A stretch of 64,000 bases of DNA from Actinomycetes bacterium (GTDB lineage: Bacteria; Actinomycetota; Actinomycetes; Actinomycetales; Microbacteriaceae). Under the pieces are notes generated by a model that had not been told where the DNA came from, did not search any database, and worked only from the letters and a program-made list of their open reading frames with translations. A program made the translations under genes and the position numbers. How positions within the stretch are numbered: position 1 is the first letter of the stretch; every line of letters starts with the position of its first letter. The stretch covers positions 1 through 64,000 of the forward strand of contig JAKPAC010000010.1 of assembly GCA_029779645.1 (NCBI GenBank), in the 5' to 3' direction. Positions 24,130 to 33,045 of the stretch are shown here, in pieces.

Positions 24130-25407
24130 TCACTCCTCCTCGTCGCTGAGCTCGGCCTCCTCCTCGACGGCGTCGGCCTCGCCGGCGGCGATGGCCGAGC
24201 CGTGCCAGAGGTCCCACTCCTCCATGAGCCGCTCGATCGCCCCGTGGAAGCGCGCGGTCGCCACCCCCGGCGTGGTGTCGCCGAAGTAGTGCCGCACCCA
24301 GTGCTCGAGGCGCGCCGTCGTCTCGGGGTCGCCCAGCAGTCGAACGCAGTACGCCGCGATGTTCCCCGCCTCCGCGGCGTCCAGCCACTCGCACGCCGAG
24401 AGGTATCCGTGGGTGTCGATCGCGGCCGCGGGGTCGAGCGGGCGAGTGATCATCAGCGCCTTGCCCGCGGCCAGGCGGTCGTAGACCATCGCCGAGATGT
24501 CGACGATCGCGACGTCGGCCGCCGAGAGCTGCCAGCCAAGCTCGGCGCCCTGGTCGAACACGTGCTGGGCCGCAGGGTCGGCGGCATTCGCCGCGGCCAG
24601 CGCCGCGATGATCCGCGCATTCGCGGCCCCATACGCCTTGTCGACGACGCCGCTGCGAGGGTGGGGACGGTAGATGACGCGATGCTTCCCGGTCGCCAGC
24701 AGCGCGCCGACGAGGGCCTCGCCGTGAGTGGCGATCGAGCCGTAGTGCGCCGAGGGCCGATCCCCCTCCCAGGTGGGGGCGTACAGCACGACCGTGCGCT
24801 CGTCCGGGGTGTACGGCAGCACCCCGGCGTAGTAGTCGGCCTGGGGCCGACCGATGGCGATCGCGCGCTTGTCGAAGTCGAAGTTCCACAGCGCCCGCCC
24901 CAGCCGCTCGCGCGCGGCGTCGCCCGCGATCAGCGAATAGTCATAGGCCTTGAACTGGTTCGTCGTCATGTACATCTTGTCGGACTCGCCGTGATTGATG
25001 AACGTGTGCCAGCGGTGCCCGTAGCGGAACATCTGGAAGTTTCGCGTGTTCTGGTTGACGTACAGCACCACGCGGATGTCCTGCGTGGCGATGAATCGCT
25101 CGACATTGCGCACGGTGGGCGCGTACGCGACCGGCAGGCCGCTCTCCTCCAGCAGGAGCTTCGCGCCGGTCGAGACCCGGCTGATCACGACGACCGGCCA
25201 GCGCTTCGCCAGATCGGCGAGCGGCTTGTACCACTGCCGCATCTGGTAGATGTTCACCGCGCCATCGGCGAAATACACGGCCACCTTGTAGCGGTCCGGC
25301 TCGAGCGGCGGGAGCGTCGCCAGCTGCGCCATCACCGCACCATGCGCGCGCCGCGAACGCAGCGCGCGGCGCAGCAGCCGGTACGCCTTCTTGCCGTCTG
25401 AGATCAT
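24130..25407 (-). CDS. CDP-glycerol glycerophosphotransferase-family protein (TagF/TagB-like)
   Basis: 425 aa, ATG at 25407 with GGAAGG 8 nt upstream. A GT-B-like polyol-phosphate polymerase or primase acting at the cytoplasmic membrane on wall teichoic or related polymers. Family landmarks: FINHGESDKMYMTTNQFKAYD (the HGxxxK acceptor-site segment), VVLYAPTWEGDRPSAHYGS, YRPHPRSG (His/Arg that bind the CDP-polyol), and VDISAMVYDRLAAGKALMIT. A long acidic tail (EADAVEEEAELSDEEE) is unusual. One of three homologues in 5 kb; divergent from the GT2 gene. Confidence 0.88.
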   Translation of the reverse strand: MISDGKKAYRLLRRALRSRRAHGAVMAQLATLPPLEPDRYKVAVYFADGAVNIYQMRQWYKPLADLAKRWPVVVISRVSTGAKLLLEESGLPVAYAPTVRNVERFIATQDIRVVLYVNQNTRNFQMFRYGHRWHTFINHGESDKMYMTTNQFKAYDYSLIAGDAARERLGRALWNFDFDKRAIAIGRPQADYYAGVLPYTPDERTVVLYAPTWEGDRPSAHYGSIATHGEALVGALLATGKHRVIYRPHPRSGVVDKAYGAANARIIAALAAANAADPAAQHVFDQGAELGWQLSAADVAIVDISAMVYDRLAAGKALMITRPLDPAAAIDTHGYLSACEWLDAAEAGNIAAYCVRLLGDPETTARLEHWVRHYFGDTTPGVATARFHGAIERLMEEWDLWHGSAIAAGEADAVEEEAELSDEEE

Positions 25408-25463
25408 GCCCACACCTTCCAGCCTACCGAGCGCCACACCGACGACACACAGCCGGCGCATGC

Positions 25464-25469
25464 CATGAT
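25464..25469 (+). promoter_or_regulatory. -10-like hexamer (CATGAT) of the GT2 gene
   Basis: CATGAT plus 6 nt leads to the GTG at 25476. Weaker than the TANNNT examples elsewhere in the window. Confidence 0.35.
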
Positions 25470-25475
25470 CGACAG

Positions 25476-26567
25476 GTGCAAGACGATGACCGCGGCAGGG
25501 ATGCTCCGCGCCCGAACCCCGCCGAGGGCGTGTCGTACGTCATGCCGGTGCTGAACGAGCGTCGCTACCTGCAGCGCGCCGTGGCGAGCGTGCTCGCGCA
25601 GCGATTCGACGGCCCCACCGAGGTGGTGCTGGCCCTCGGCCCCTCCACGGATGGCACGAACGAGCTCGCCCATCAGCTGGCCGCCGCAGACTCGCGCATC
25701 GTCCTCGTGCACAACCCGGCCGCCGACATCCCGGCCGGGCTCAATCTCGCGATCCGCGCCTCGAGCAAGCCGATCATCGTGCGGGTCGACGCGCATTCCG
25801 AGCTCGACCCCGACTACACCAGCCGAGCGCTCGCCGCGCTGCAGGCCAGCGGCGCGGCGAACGTCGGCGGCATCATGCATGCGCAGGGCCGCACCCCGTT
25901 CCAGCGCGCGGTCGCGCGCGCGTACAACTCGCCCTTCGGCCTCGGCGGCGGCGCCTACCACGGCGGCACCCGCGCCGGCGAGGCGGAGTCGGCCTACCTC
26001 GGCGTGATGCACCGCGCGGTGATCGAGGAGGTCGGCCTGTTCGACGAGTCGATCCGCCGGGGCGAGGACTGGGAGCTGAACCTGCGCATCCGCCGCGCGG
26101 GCTATCGCGTGTGGTTCGACCCGGCTCTCTCGGTCACCTACTGGCCGCGCGAGAGCTGGATGCGGCTCGCCCGCCAGTTCATCGCGACCGGCACCTGGCG
26201 CGGCGAGCTCATCCGCCGCTACGGCCGGAGCAATTCGCTGCGCTTCTTCGCCCCGCCGGCGCTGGTCGTGGTGACCGCCCTGAGCATCGTGCTGGCGATC
26301 CTTCAGCTGACCGGCGTCGTCGCCGGCTGGTGGTCGCTCGCCCTCTCGCTGCTGTACGTGCCGCTGCTTGCATATGCCGTGCTGCTGCTCGCGGTCGCGC
26401 TCGGCCGCGGGGGCGGCAGCGGCATCCGCGACAGGCTGTGGACGCTCGCGGTGCTCCCCACCATGCACCTCGCGTGGGGAGCCGGGCTGCTGATCGGGCT
26501 CACCCACGGCGCCGAAGAGACGGTCGACACCTCGCGCCTCGGCACTCGGAACACGCCCCTGCCCTAG
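25476..26567 (+). CDS. Glycosyltransferase family 2 with C-terminal membrane helices
   Basis: 363 aa, GTG at 25476. The catalytic GT-A domain starts GVSYVMPVLNERRYLQRAV, with nucleotide-sugar motifs VRVDAHSELDPDY (D-x-D-like) and the acceptor region VGLFDESIRRGEDWELNLRIRRAGY (ED-W motif). Three or four hydrophobic helices follow (about residues 260-345, for example VVVTALSIVLAILQLTGVVA). The architecture resembles ExoA-like exopolysaccharide glycosyltransferases. It lies between two polyol-phosphate transferase genes and probably adds sugars to the same surface polymer. It ends 38 nt before a convergent gene. Confidence 0.9.
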   Translation: MQDDDRGRDAPRPNPAEGVSYVMPVLNERRYLQRAVASVLAQRFDGPTEVVLALGPSTDGTNELAHQLAAADSRIVLVHNPAADIPAGLNLAIRASSKPIIVRVDAHSELDPDYTSRALAALQASGAANVGGIMHAQGRTPFQRAVARAYNSPFGLGGGAYHGGTRAGEAESAYLGVMHRAVIEEVGLFDESIRRGEDWELNLRIRRAGYRVWFDPALSVTYWPRESWMRLARQFIATGTWRGELIRRYGRSNSLRFFAPPALVVVTALSIVLAILQLTGVVAGWWSLALSLLYVPLLAYAVLLLAVALGRGGGSGIRDRLWTLAVLPTMHLAWGAGLLIGLTHGAEETVDTSRLGTRNTPLP

Positions 26568-26605
26568 CTGCCCCCGCCGCCGCAGACCGCCGGGAGGCGC
26601 CGCCG

Positions 26606-28129
26606 TCACGACGCGGAGTCGAGGAATCCGGCCCGCAGGATGCGTTCGACGACGCGGGCCGCCGCGTGGCCGTCGTCGCGCCCGTTGAACTTCGCCCGCC
26701 ACGCGGCGTAGCGCGCGGCGTACCGCTCACGCACCGCGTCCTCGTCGCGCAGAGCCTCGAGGAGCTCGTCGCGCGTGCGGACCACCGGGCCGGGCGCGTG
26801 CGTCTCGAGGTCGAAGTAGAAGCCACGCAGCTCGCCGCGGTAGTGCTCGATATCGGGCACCAGGAAGTACATCGGCTTGCCGGTGGCGCTAAAGTCGAAC
26901 ATCACCGACGAGTAGTCGGTGACCAGGGCGTCGGCGGCCAGCAGCAGGCGCGTCGTGTCGGGAAACCCGGTGACGTCGATCACGCGCGTGCCGTCGGCGT
27001 CGCGACCCGGCTGCAGGGTGCGCGAGTGCCCGCGAACGAGCACCACGACATCGTCGCCGAGGTCGGTGGCGAGCTCGCGCGCACCGGCGAACTCGACCAT
27101 CTCGGTGCGGTCATCACGCCACGTCGGCGCGTAGAGCACGACGCGCTGGCCCTCGTTGATGCCCAGCAGCGCGCGCGTCGCGGCGCGCTCGCCGGCGTCG
27201 TCGCGCACGAGCGCATCGTTTCGCGGGTAGCCCTCGACCCACAGCTGACGCGCCTTCAGCGCGAACGCGGGCATGAACGCGTACGCGCGGCGAAGAATGG
27301 ATGCCGCGTACTCGTTCTGCGCGAGCAGCGCGTCCCAGCGGCGGCTCTCGCGCCACACGGCGACCGCGCGGCGCGGGTCGAAGCCGGGGCGGTGCAGCGC
27401 GAGGCGCTTCAGCGGCGTCCCGTGCCAGGTCTGCAGCACACGCTGGCCCTGCCGCCGGTGGTAGCGCCGGCGCAGCCAGTCGTTGACGACCAGCAGCCGA
27501 GCCACGCCCCGCGCCCGCCACCACTCCGGCCCGCCCTCGACGACGGCGATGGCACCCGGCGGCACCTGCACCGAGCGATCGGTCACGCTCCAGTAGCGGG
27601 TCACCTGCGGCGCCACGCGCGCCAGCTCGCGGTCGATCGCAAGCGGGTTGCACGAGGCGTTGCGCCCATAGAAGCTCTCGAAGAACACCGCGTTCTCGAG
27701 CTCACCGCTGCGCTGCACGTACCGGCGCTCGAGCGCGTCCTGCGCCTCACCCGAGTCGTAGACCGGGTTCACGGGAGGGCTGATGCGCAGCACGCCGGAC
27801 GCATCGAGCGCGACGCGAAGGCCGCGCAGCAGCGTGAGCGCGAGCGCCGGGGTCGACACGGGAACGTCGCCGGCGGCGTCGAGCTGATAGCTGCCGGAGG
27901 GCAGCGGCAGCACGGGCCCGCCCCACCGCGCCGCCGCGAGCGCGATGTCGGCCGACCAGCCCCGCCCATCGGCGACGGGCACCGCGGTCACGCTCACGCG
28001 CGCGCCGTGCAGCCGGAGCGAGGCGGGCGGAGGTCCGTCGCCGCGTAGGCGCAGCACCTCGTCGCACACACCGTCAGCCGACGCGTCGCGAAACTCAGCC
28101 GTCGACACCCGCAGCGGTGCGCCGGTCAC
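26606..28129 (-). CDS. CDP-glycerol glycerophosphotransferase-family protein
   Basis: 507 aa, GTG at 28129 overlapping the stop of the upstream homologue (GTGA). The first about 110 residues are an extra domain of unknown function (beta-rich; SLRLHGARVSVTAVPVADG). The catalytic part has QTWHGTPLKRLALHRPG, RVVLYAPTWRDDRTEMVEF, VVLVRGHSRT and ADALVTDYSSVMFDFSATGKPM, all standard for TagB/TagF-type transferases, followed by PDIEHYRGELRGFYFD. Likely transfers glycerol- or ribitol-phosphate units to a wall or capsule chain. Translationally coupled to the upstream gene of the same family. Confidence 0.9.
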   Translation of the reverse strand: MTGAPLRVSTAEFRDASADGVCDEVLRLRGDGPPPASLRLHGARVSVTAVPVADGRGWSADIALAAARWGGPVLPLPSGSYQLDAAGDVPVSTPALALTLLRGLRVALDASGVLRISPPVNPVYDSGEAQDALERRYVQRSGELENAVFFESFYGRNASCNPLAIDRELARVAPQVTRYWSVTDRSVQVPPGAIAVVEGGPEWWRARGVARLLVVNDWLRRRYHRRQGQRVLQTWHGTPLKRLALHRPGFDPRRAVAVWRESRRWDALLAQNEYAASILRRAYAFMPAFALKARQLWVEGYPRNDALVRDDAGERAATRALLGINEGQRVVLYAPTWRDDRTEMVEFAGARELATDLGDDVVVLVRGHSRTLQPGRDADGTRVIDVTGFPDTTRLLLAADALVTDYSSVMFDFSATGKPMYFLVPDIEHYRGELRGFYFDLETHAPGPVVRTRDELLEALRDEDAVRERYAARYAAWRAKFNGRDDGHAAARVVERILRAGFLDSAS

Positions 28130-29430
28130 ATCGCCCTCGTGTGGGTGTCGCTCCCACGCCCGGCGGCCCGCTCGGCGTCCTCGGCGGCGAGGGCGGCGGC
28201 CACCGTGTCGTAGACCCGCTCCGTGTTGCGGCCGTCGCGGTACGCATGCACGCGGGCGCTCAGCGCCTTCGAGCGCTCGGTGCGCTCGCGCCGCGTCACG
28301 TCATCGGCGAGGATCGCCGCGAGCTGCGCGATCGCCTCGTCCCAATCGGTGGCGTAGTCGTCGCCGGCGATGTCTTCGTAGCTGCCGTAGAAGCCGCGGC
28401 GCGCGCCGTACCGCGACACGTCGGGCGCGAGGTAGACGACGGGAGTCTCGTTCAGGCCCACATCGAAGGCCAGCGACGAATAGTCGGTCACGAGCACGTC
28501 GATCCCCGGCAGCGCGGGGGTGATGTCGTGGATGAGCCCTGAGCTGAGGTTTCGCACGCGGCCGGCGGCACCCTCGGTGCGGGGCGCGTACTCGCGCCCG
28601 CTCATGGGATGCGCGCGCACCAGGATCACCGCGTCGTAGTCGCGCAGCATCTCGAGAATGCGGGCCCACTGCGCCGGGCTCGGCGCCGCGGGGTCTGGGT
28701 CGCCGTCGCGCCAGGTGGGCGCGTACAGCACGAAGCGCGGGCTGTCGCTCGGCAGCGGCCCGATGCGCGCGGCGATCAAGGCGCGGCCGTGTGCGTGCCG
28801 CTCCTGTGCACTGCCGCGCGAGAGCGCGTCGACGCGAGGCTCCCCCGTGACGACGACGCGCCCCTCGGGCAGGCCGAACGCCGAGCGCAGTCGCTCCTGC
28901 GCCAGGGTGGACGCCGCGGAGAGCACCGAGATCCGGCTGGCCGCCCTGCGGTACATCGTGCTGATGAGCCGGTGCAGCGACTTCACCCGCGGCAGCAGCG
29001 CCACCCGCATCGTCTCGGGCGAGTCGAGGCCGAGCCGCTTCAGCGGGATGCCGTGCCACAGCTGCACGACCATCGCGCCTGTGATCGCGTAGCGCGAGAC
29101 GTCGCCGAAGCCGTGCGTGAGCACGATCACCCGGGCGCGCGCGGTGCGCCAGAAGCCCCGCAGCGAGCGGGCGCGAACCGTGGGAATGCCCCGGGCCGCG
29201 GCGACGCGCGCCTGCTGGGCCGTCGTCACCGCCCACCACATCGGGGCGTCGCTGTGCGCACGGGCATACTCATACAGCTCGAGCGCGCCATCGCCGATTC
29301 CGGCACCGCATCCGAAGACCCACTCGTTCCGGGTCCGCGGGATCACCATCGTGGCAAGGCGGCCCACTCCGTAGAGCGGCAGGCTCAGCAGCTTCGCCAT
29401 GTTGCCCGCACCGAATGAGAATGATGCCAC
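28126..29430 (-). CDS. CDP-glycerol glycerophosphotransferase-family protein
   Basis: 434 aa, GTG at 29430 with TAGGCT 6 nt upstream and no RBS (leaderless). Motifs: NEWVFGCGAGIGDGALELYEYA, VVQLWHGIPLKRLGLDSPE, RFVLYAPTWRDGDPDPAAP, ILVRAHPMSG, IDVLVTDYSSLAFDVGLNETPVVYLAPDV and GFYGSYED. This is the TagB/TagF family fold without the extra N-terminal domain of the downstream homologue. First gene of a two-gene leftward operon. Whether it acts as primase or polymerase cannot be told from sequence. Confidence 0.9.
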   Translation of the reverse strand: MASFSFGAGNMAKLLSLPLYGVGRLATMVIPRTRNEWVFGCGAGIGDGALELYEYARAHSDAPMWWAVTTAQQARVAAARGIPTVRARSLRGFWRTARARVIVLTHGFGDVSRYAITGAMVVQLWHGIPLKRLGLDSPETMRVALLPRVKSLHRLISTMYRRAASRISVLSAASTLAQERLRSAFGLPEGRVVVTGEPRVDALSRGSAQERHAHGRALIAARIGPLPSDSPRFVLYAPTWRDGDPDPAAPSPAQWARILEMLRDYDAVILVRAHPMSGREYAPRTEGAAGRVRNLSSGLIHDITPALPGIDVLVTDYSSLAFDVGLNETPVVYLAPDVSRYGARRGFYGSYEDIAGDDYATDWDEAIAQLAAILADDVTRRERTERSKALSARVHAYRDGRNTERVYDTVAAALAAEDAERAAGRGSDTHTRAM

Positions 29431-29436
29431 GCCGCG

Positions 29437-29442
29437 AGCCTA
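29437..29442 (-). promoter_or_regulatory. -10 hexamer (TAGGCT) of the glycerophosphotransferase operon
   Basis: Six nt (CGCGGC) separate it from the GTG on the - strand; predicts a leaderless mRNA. Confidence 0.55.
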
Positions 29443-29506
29443 TCAGCGCAGAAGAACCGCTCCCCTGCACCCCGGCGCCGTGCCGCGCCGGATCGGGCAC
29501 GAAAGC

Positions 29507-29538
29507 GCAGCCCCGGCTGCCGAGGCATCCGGGGCTGC
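29507..29538 (-). terminator. Intrinsic-type hairpin after htrA
   Basis: A perfect 10-bp stem GCAGCCCCGG / CCGGGGCTGC with a 12-nt loop, beginning 23 nt after the htrA stop on the - strand. Only a short T-rich tail follows. Confidence 0.65.
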
Positions 29539-29560
29539 GGTCCGCGCCGTGCGGCGCGTG

Positions 29561-31282
29561 TCAGAGCGTGCCGAGGGTGACCTCGACGGTGTGCGTGGCG
29601 CCGCCTCGCACGTAGCTCAGCTCGGCGGTGCTGCCGCCGGCCGCCGCGCGAACCTGCGCGGTCAGATCGACCGCGCTCGTGATGGGCGCGCCGTTGAACT
29701 CGGTCACGACGTCGCCGGGCGCGAGCCCCGCCTTCGCCGCGGCCCCGTCCGGGGTGACGTCGTTGATCAGCGCGCCCGCGAGGGTCGCGTCGGCCTCCGA
29801 GCTCGCGGCCCGCACGGTCGCGCCGAGCAGGCCGTGCGTCGCCGCACCCGACTCGATGATCTCGGCCGACACGCGCTCCGCCACGTTCGACGGAATCGCG
29901 AAGCCGACGCCAATGCTGCCGGCCTGGCCGCTGCCGGTGCCGCTCGCCGTGGCGATGGCGACGTTGATGCCGATGAGCTGGCCCTTGCCGTTGACGAGCG
30001 CGCCGCCCGAGTTGCCCGGGTTGATCGCCGCATCGGTCTGGATCACGGCGATGCTGATCGTGTCGCTGCCGGCCCGCGGCGTCTGGCCGGGGAGGTCGAA
30101 GAACCACGGCGTGTCGGGCTGCGGGGTGCTGTCGCCCTGGCCGCCGTCACCGGGCGTCTGGCTGGGTGCGGGGCTGGGGGTGCGGCGCTGGTCGCTCGAG
30201 GCGCCGGTGTCGGGGGCAGCCGAGGAGGCGATCTCGATGCTCCGGTTGAGCGCGCTGACGATGCCGTCCGTGACGGTGCTCGAGAGGCCGAGGGGCGCGC
30301 CCACCGCGACCGCACGGTCGCCGACGTTCAGCTTGCTCGAGTTCGCGAACTCGATCGGGGTGAGGCCGGAGGCATCCACGAGCTTGACGACGGCGAGGTC
30401 GTACAGCGGATCGGTGCCGACCACCTTGGCCGTGTAGATGCGGCCGTCGGAGGTCGTCGCGCGGATCGTGGGCTGCCCCTCGGCGCCGTCGAGCGTGACG
30501 ACGTGGGTGTTGGTGAGCACGTAGCCGTCCGAGCTGAGGATCACACCCGAGCCGCTGCCGGCCTGGCTGCGGCCGGACACGTCGAGCGTGACGACGCTGG
30601 GCACGACCTTCGCGGCGATCTCGGTGGCGAGCGTGGCGGTCTCGGGGTTGTTCACGATCGCGGTGACGGGGCCGCTCGCGCGCTCCTGACCGCCGCCGTT
30701 CATCGAGGTCCACAGCGCCGCGCCGCCGACGCCCGCGCCGCCGCCGACGAGCGCGGCCGCGACGAGGATGCCCGCGACCTTCGCGCCCATGCCCGCAGGC
30801 TTGCTCGCGGCGGGGGCGCCGGGCACGGTGGCGGCCGCGGCGTGAGGCTGACCCGCCGGGCCGAATGCGCCGCCCGGTGCCGCGGGCTGACCGACCGGGG
30901 CGCCCGCGTATCCGGCGCCGGCGTACGGGTGCTGGCCGGGGCGCGGCATCCCGGGCTGCGGGACGCCCTGCTGGGGCAGGACGCCCTGCTGGGGCAGGAC
31001 GCCCTGCTGGGGGTGGTGCAGACCGGGCTGCGGTGCAGAGCCGGCGGGCGCGGCAGCGCCGGGCTGGGGGTATGCGGGGGTGCCGTAGACGTAGCCCTGC
31101 GCGACATCCGGCGTCTGTGCGGGCGGGATCACCGCGGTCGGGATCGCGTCCTGCGCGTCGGGGGCCGCGGGCGCGGCGGGCTCGGGGGTCGGAGTGGGCT
31201 GGGCCGCGGCATCCTGTGTCGCTTCTGCGCCCGCGCCCTGCTCTGGCGTCGCTTCGGGGGTCTGGCCCTGTGTGTCGCTCAT
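29561..31282 (-). CDS. htrA: HtrA/DegP-like membrane-anchored serine protease with PDZ domain
   Basis: 573 aa, ATG at 31282 with GGAAGGAG 8 nt upstream. A cytoplasmic Pro/Gln/Ala-rich region (residues 1-165) with 6-residue LPQQGV repeats precedes one membrane helix (about 168-191). An extracytoplasmic trypsin-like domain follows with His260 (TNTH), Asp295 (YDLAVV) and Ser425 (NPGNSGGAL), then a PDZ domain (about 475-573; GAAAKAGLAPGDVVTEFNGAPI). A Pro/Ser/Gln insert (about 365-405) interrupts the protease domain before DTPWFFDLPGQTP. It degrades or refolds damaged exported proteins. Downstream of the nitrilase-family gene by 51 nt. Confidence 0.94.
   Translation of the reverse strand: MSDTQGQTPEATPEQGAGAEATQDAAAQPTPTPEPAAPAAPDAQDAIPTAVIPPAQTPDVAQGYVYGTPAYPQPGAAAPAGSAPQPGLHHPQQGVLPQQGVLPQQGVPQPGMPRPGQHPYAGAGYAGAPVGQPAAPGGAFGPAGQPHAAAATVPGAPAASKPAGMGAKVAGILVAAALVGGGAGVGGAALWTSMNGGGQERASGPVTAIVNNPETATLATEIAAKVVPSVVTLDVSGRSQAGSGSGVILSSDGYVLTNTHVVTLDGAEGQPTIRATTSDGRIYTAKVVGTDPLYDLAVVKLVDASGLTPIEFANSSKLNVGDRAVAVGAPLGLSSTVTDGIVSALNRSIEIASSAAPDTGASSDQRRTPSPAPSQTPGDGGQGDSTPQPDTPWFFDLPGQTPRAGSDTISIAVIQTDAAINPGNSGGALVNGKGQLIGINVAIATASGTGSGQAGSIGVGFAIPSNVAERVSAEIIESGAATHGLLGATVRAASSEADATLAGALINDVTPDGAAAKAGLAPGDVVTEFNGAPITSAVDLTAQVRAAAGGSTAELSYVRGGATHTVEVTLGTL
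30962..31012. repeat. 18-bp tandem repeats in htrA
   Basis: GACGCCCTGCTGGGGCAG occurs twice exactly plus a 15-nt third copy, coding the LPQQGV repeats of the cytoplasmic tail. Confidence 0.88.
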
Positions 31283-31333
31283 GGTGTGCTCCTTCCAAGC
31301 TTCTTCAGATTGGCGGATGAGTCTGTGTGTTTC

Positions 31334-32242
31334 TTATGTCGACGCTGAAAGCGCGCTATCGGTCGGCGATGAAGCGTTCGGGAGCGCCGCGGGAACCGCG
31401 CTCCCCCGCTCGGCGACCGAGAATCGGCGCAGCTCCAGCGCCGGATTCACGCGGCGCACCCGCTCGAGCTCGGCGAGCCGCAGCCGCGCCAGCGCCACGT
31501 CGCTCGCGGTGCCGATGGTGGCGATCGCGACGCCCTCGGGGTCGACGATCACGCTGTGGCCGACGCCGATGGGCGGCGGGTGGTCGGCCGCTGCGACGTA
31601 CATCGTGTTCTCGATCGCGCGGGCCGCGATGAGTGTCAGCCAGTGGTGCTCCTTGAGCGGACCGCGCACCCACTCGGCGGGCACGAGGGCGACGTGCGCC
31701 CCGGCATCGGCGAGGCGGCGCGACACCTCGGGAAAGCGCAGGTCGTAGCAGGTCTGCAGCCCGAAGCGGATGCCGCCCACCTCGAAGGTCTCGGGCGCCG
31801 CGATCTCGCCCGGCTCGACCCACTCGGATTCGCGCTGCCCGAAGGCGTCGTACAGATGGAGCTTGCGGGCGCTCGCGAGCAGCCCCGCGCCCGAGACGGC
31901 GATCGCGGTGTTGCGCGCCTTGCGCGAATCGCCCGCCGACTCGAGCATGCCCGCGACGATCACGATGCGGTGCGCCGCGGCGAGCGCGGTCAGCGCCGTG
32001 GCGAACGGCCCCGGGTCCGCGGCGCGCAGCGCCTCGGCGTTGGCCGCGAGCGAGGCGTCGAGCGGCGAGACGAAGTAGCTCGCGTACTCGGGAAACACGA
32101 TGACGTCGGCGCCACGGGCCGCGGCATCCGTCGTCATCTCGCCGATGCGCGCGAGATTCGCCGCGCGATCGCTCGTCGGGGCGAGCTGCGCGATGGCGAC
32201 GACGACCGAGGCCGGGGGCGGGATGCTGTGCGATTCGGTCAC
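31334..32242 (-). CDS. Carbon-nitrogen hydrolase (nitrilase superfamily amidohydrolase)
   Basis: 302 aa, GTG at 32242 overlapping the stop of the upstream gene (GTGA). The Glu-Lys-Cys triad is visible: Glu52 in VIVFPEYASY, Lys127 in SARKLHLYD, Cys165 in QTCYDLRFPEVSR. Related to omega-amidase and NitFhit-type hydrolases; the substrate cannot be assigned. The last 35 residues (SVAERGSAVPAALPNASSPTD) extend beyond the usual end. Middle gene of an apparent three-gene leftward run with htrA. Confidence 0.9.
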   Translation of the reverse strand: MTESHSIPPPASVVVAIAQLAPTSDRAANLARIGEMTTDAAARGADVIVFPEYASYFVSPLDASLAANAEALRAADPGPFATALTALAAAHRIVIVAGMLESAGDSRKARNTAIAVSGAGLLASARKLHLYDAFGQRESEWVEPGEIAAPETFEVGGIRFGLQTCYDLRFPEVSRRLADAGAHVALVPAEWVRGPLKEHHWLTLIAARAIENTMYVAAADHPPPIGVGHSVIVDPEGVAIATIGTASDVALARLRLAELERVRRVNPALELRRFSVAERGSAVPAALPNASSPTDSALSAST

Positions 32243-32766
32243 GCTGCATCCTCCCGCGATCCCCGACGCTCGCCGTCGCGGCGCGCGACGATCGGCACGA
32301 CCAGCCACGCGATCACGATCAGCACCCCCAGCGCGCCGCCCGCGAGCCAGGCGGCGGAGGCGCTCACGACGACGTCGAACACGAAGGCCACCACCCCGAT
32401 CAGCAGCAGCGACACGGTCGCGAGGGCCGTGATCAGCACGATGTGCCCGAACTCGACCAGCTGCGCCTTGGCATGGTGCCGGAACAGGAAGCGGTGCAGG
32501 CTCACCGGGGCGAGCGCCAGGACCGCGCTCATCCCCGAGAGCACCACCAGCACCAGGTACATCGCGCGCTGGCCCTCGCTCAGCTCGGGGAAGCCGCTCT
32601 GAAAGGCGATCGCGAGCAGGAACCCGGTGAGAATCTGCGTGCCGGTCTGCAGCACGCGCAGCTCCTGGAGCAGCTCGCCCCAATTGCGGTCGTATCGCTC
32701 GTCCGGCGTCTCGGCGCGGCCGCCGCTGCCCGGCCACGCCGATGCCCGTCCGGACTCGTCAGCCAT
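32239..32766 (-). CDS. DUF6328-like four-helix membrane protein
   Basis: 175 aa from ATG 32766, chosen for GAGG 9 nt upstream and because earlier in-frame codons read through the tRNA region. After a hydrophilic start (YDRNWGELLQELRVLQTGTQILTGFLLAIAFQSGF) there are four hydrophobic helices (about residues 35-52, 64-83, 100-122, 130-153). The motif WGELLQELRVLQTGTQILTGFLL is typical of this uncharacterised actinobacterial family. It overlaps the nitrilase-family gene and probably shares its message. Confidence 0.75.
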   Translation of the reverse strand: MADESGRASAWPGSGGRAETPDERYDRNWGELLQELRVLQTGTQILTGFLLAIAFQSGFPELSEGQRAMYLVLVVLSGMSAVLALAPVSLHRFLFRHHAKAQLVEFGHIVLITALATVSLLLIGVVAFVFDVVVSASAAWLAGGALGVLIVIAWLVVPIVARRDGERRGSREDAA

Positions 32767-32888
32767 GCCAGTCATCCTCGCCGCGCGCGGCATCCCCCGC
32801 AATGGGGCCCGTCTCGCGGGTGCCGCGGCCGACCGCTCGCCGCCGATTCGCCACCTGCGCGTTCTGGTGGTAGTGTTGTCTCTTGTGA

Positions 32889-32962
32889 CGCGGGGTGGAG
32901 CAGCTCGGTAGCTCGCTGGGCTCATAACCCAGAGGTCGTAGGTTCAAATCCTGCCCCCGCAA
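32889..32962 (+). tRNA. Initiator tRNA-fMet (CAU)
   Basis: Acceptor CGCGGGG pairs with CCCCGC but leaves C1 opposite A72, the mismatch diagnostic of bacterial initiator tRNA. The anticodon stem has the initiator GGG/CCC run around loop CTCATAA, with CAT at 32923-32925. T-arm GTAGGTTCAAATCCTGC. The CCA end is not encoded (CAA follows). A strong terminator follows. Confidence 0.97.
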
Positions 32963-32968
32963 CAAAGA

Positions 32969-33011
32969 AAAGGCCCCTGATCTGGTGTTTTACATCAGAT
33001 CAGGGGCCTTT
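32969..33011 (+). terminator. Rho-independent terminator of tRNA-fMet
   Basis: AAAGGCCCCTGATCTG pairs perfectly with CAGATCAGGGGCCTTT around an 11-nt loop, 6 nt after the tRNA; a textbook bidirectional hairpin. Confidence 0.9.
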
Positions 33012-33045
33012 GCCTTACCCTCCGAGATCGAAGCTAAGCTCCAAA

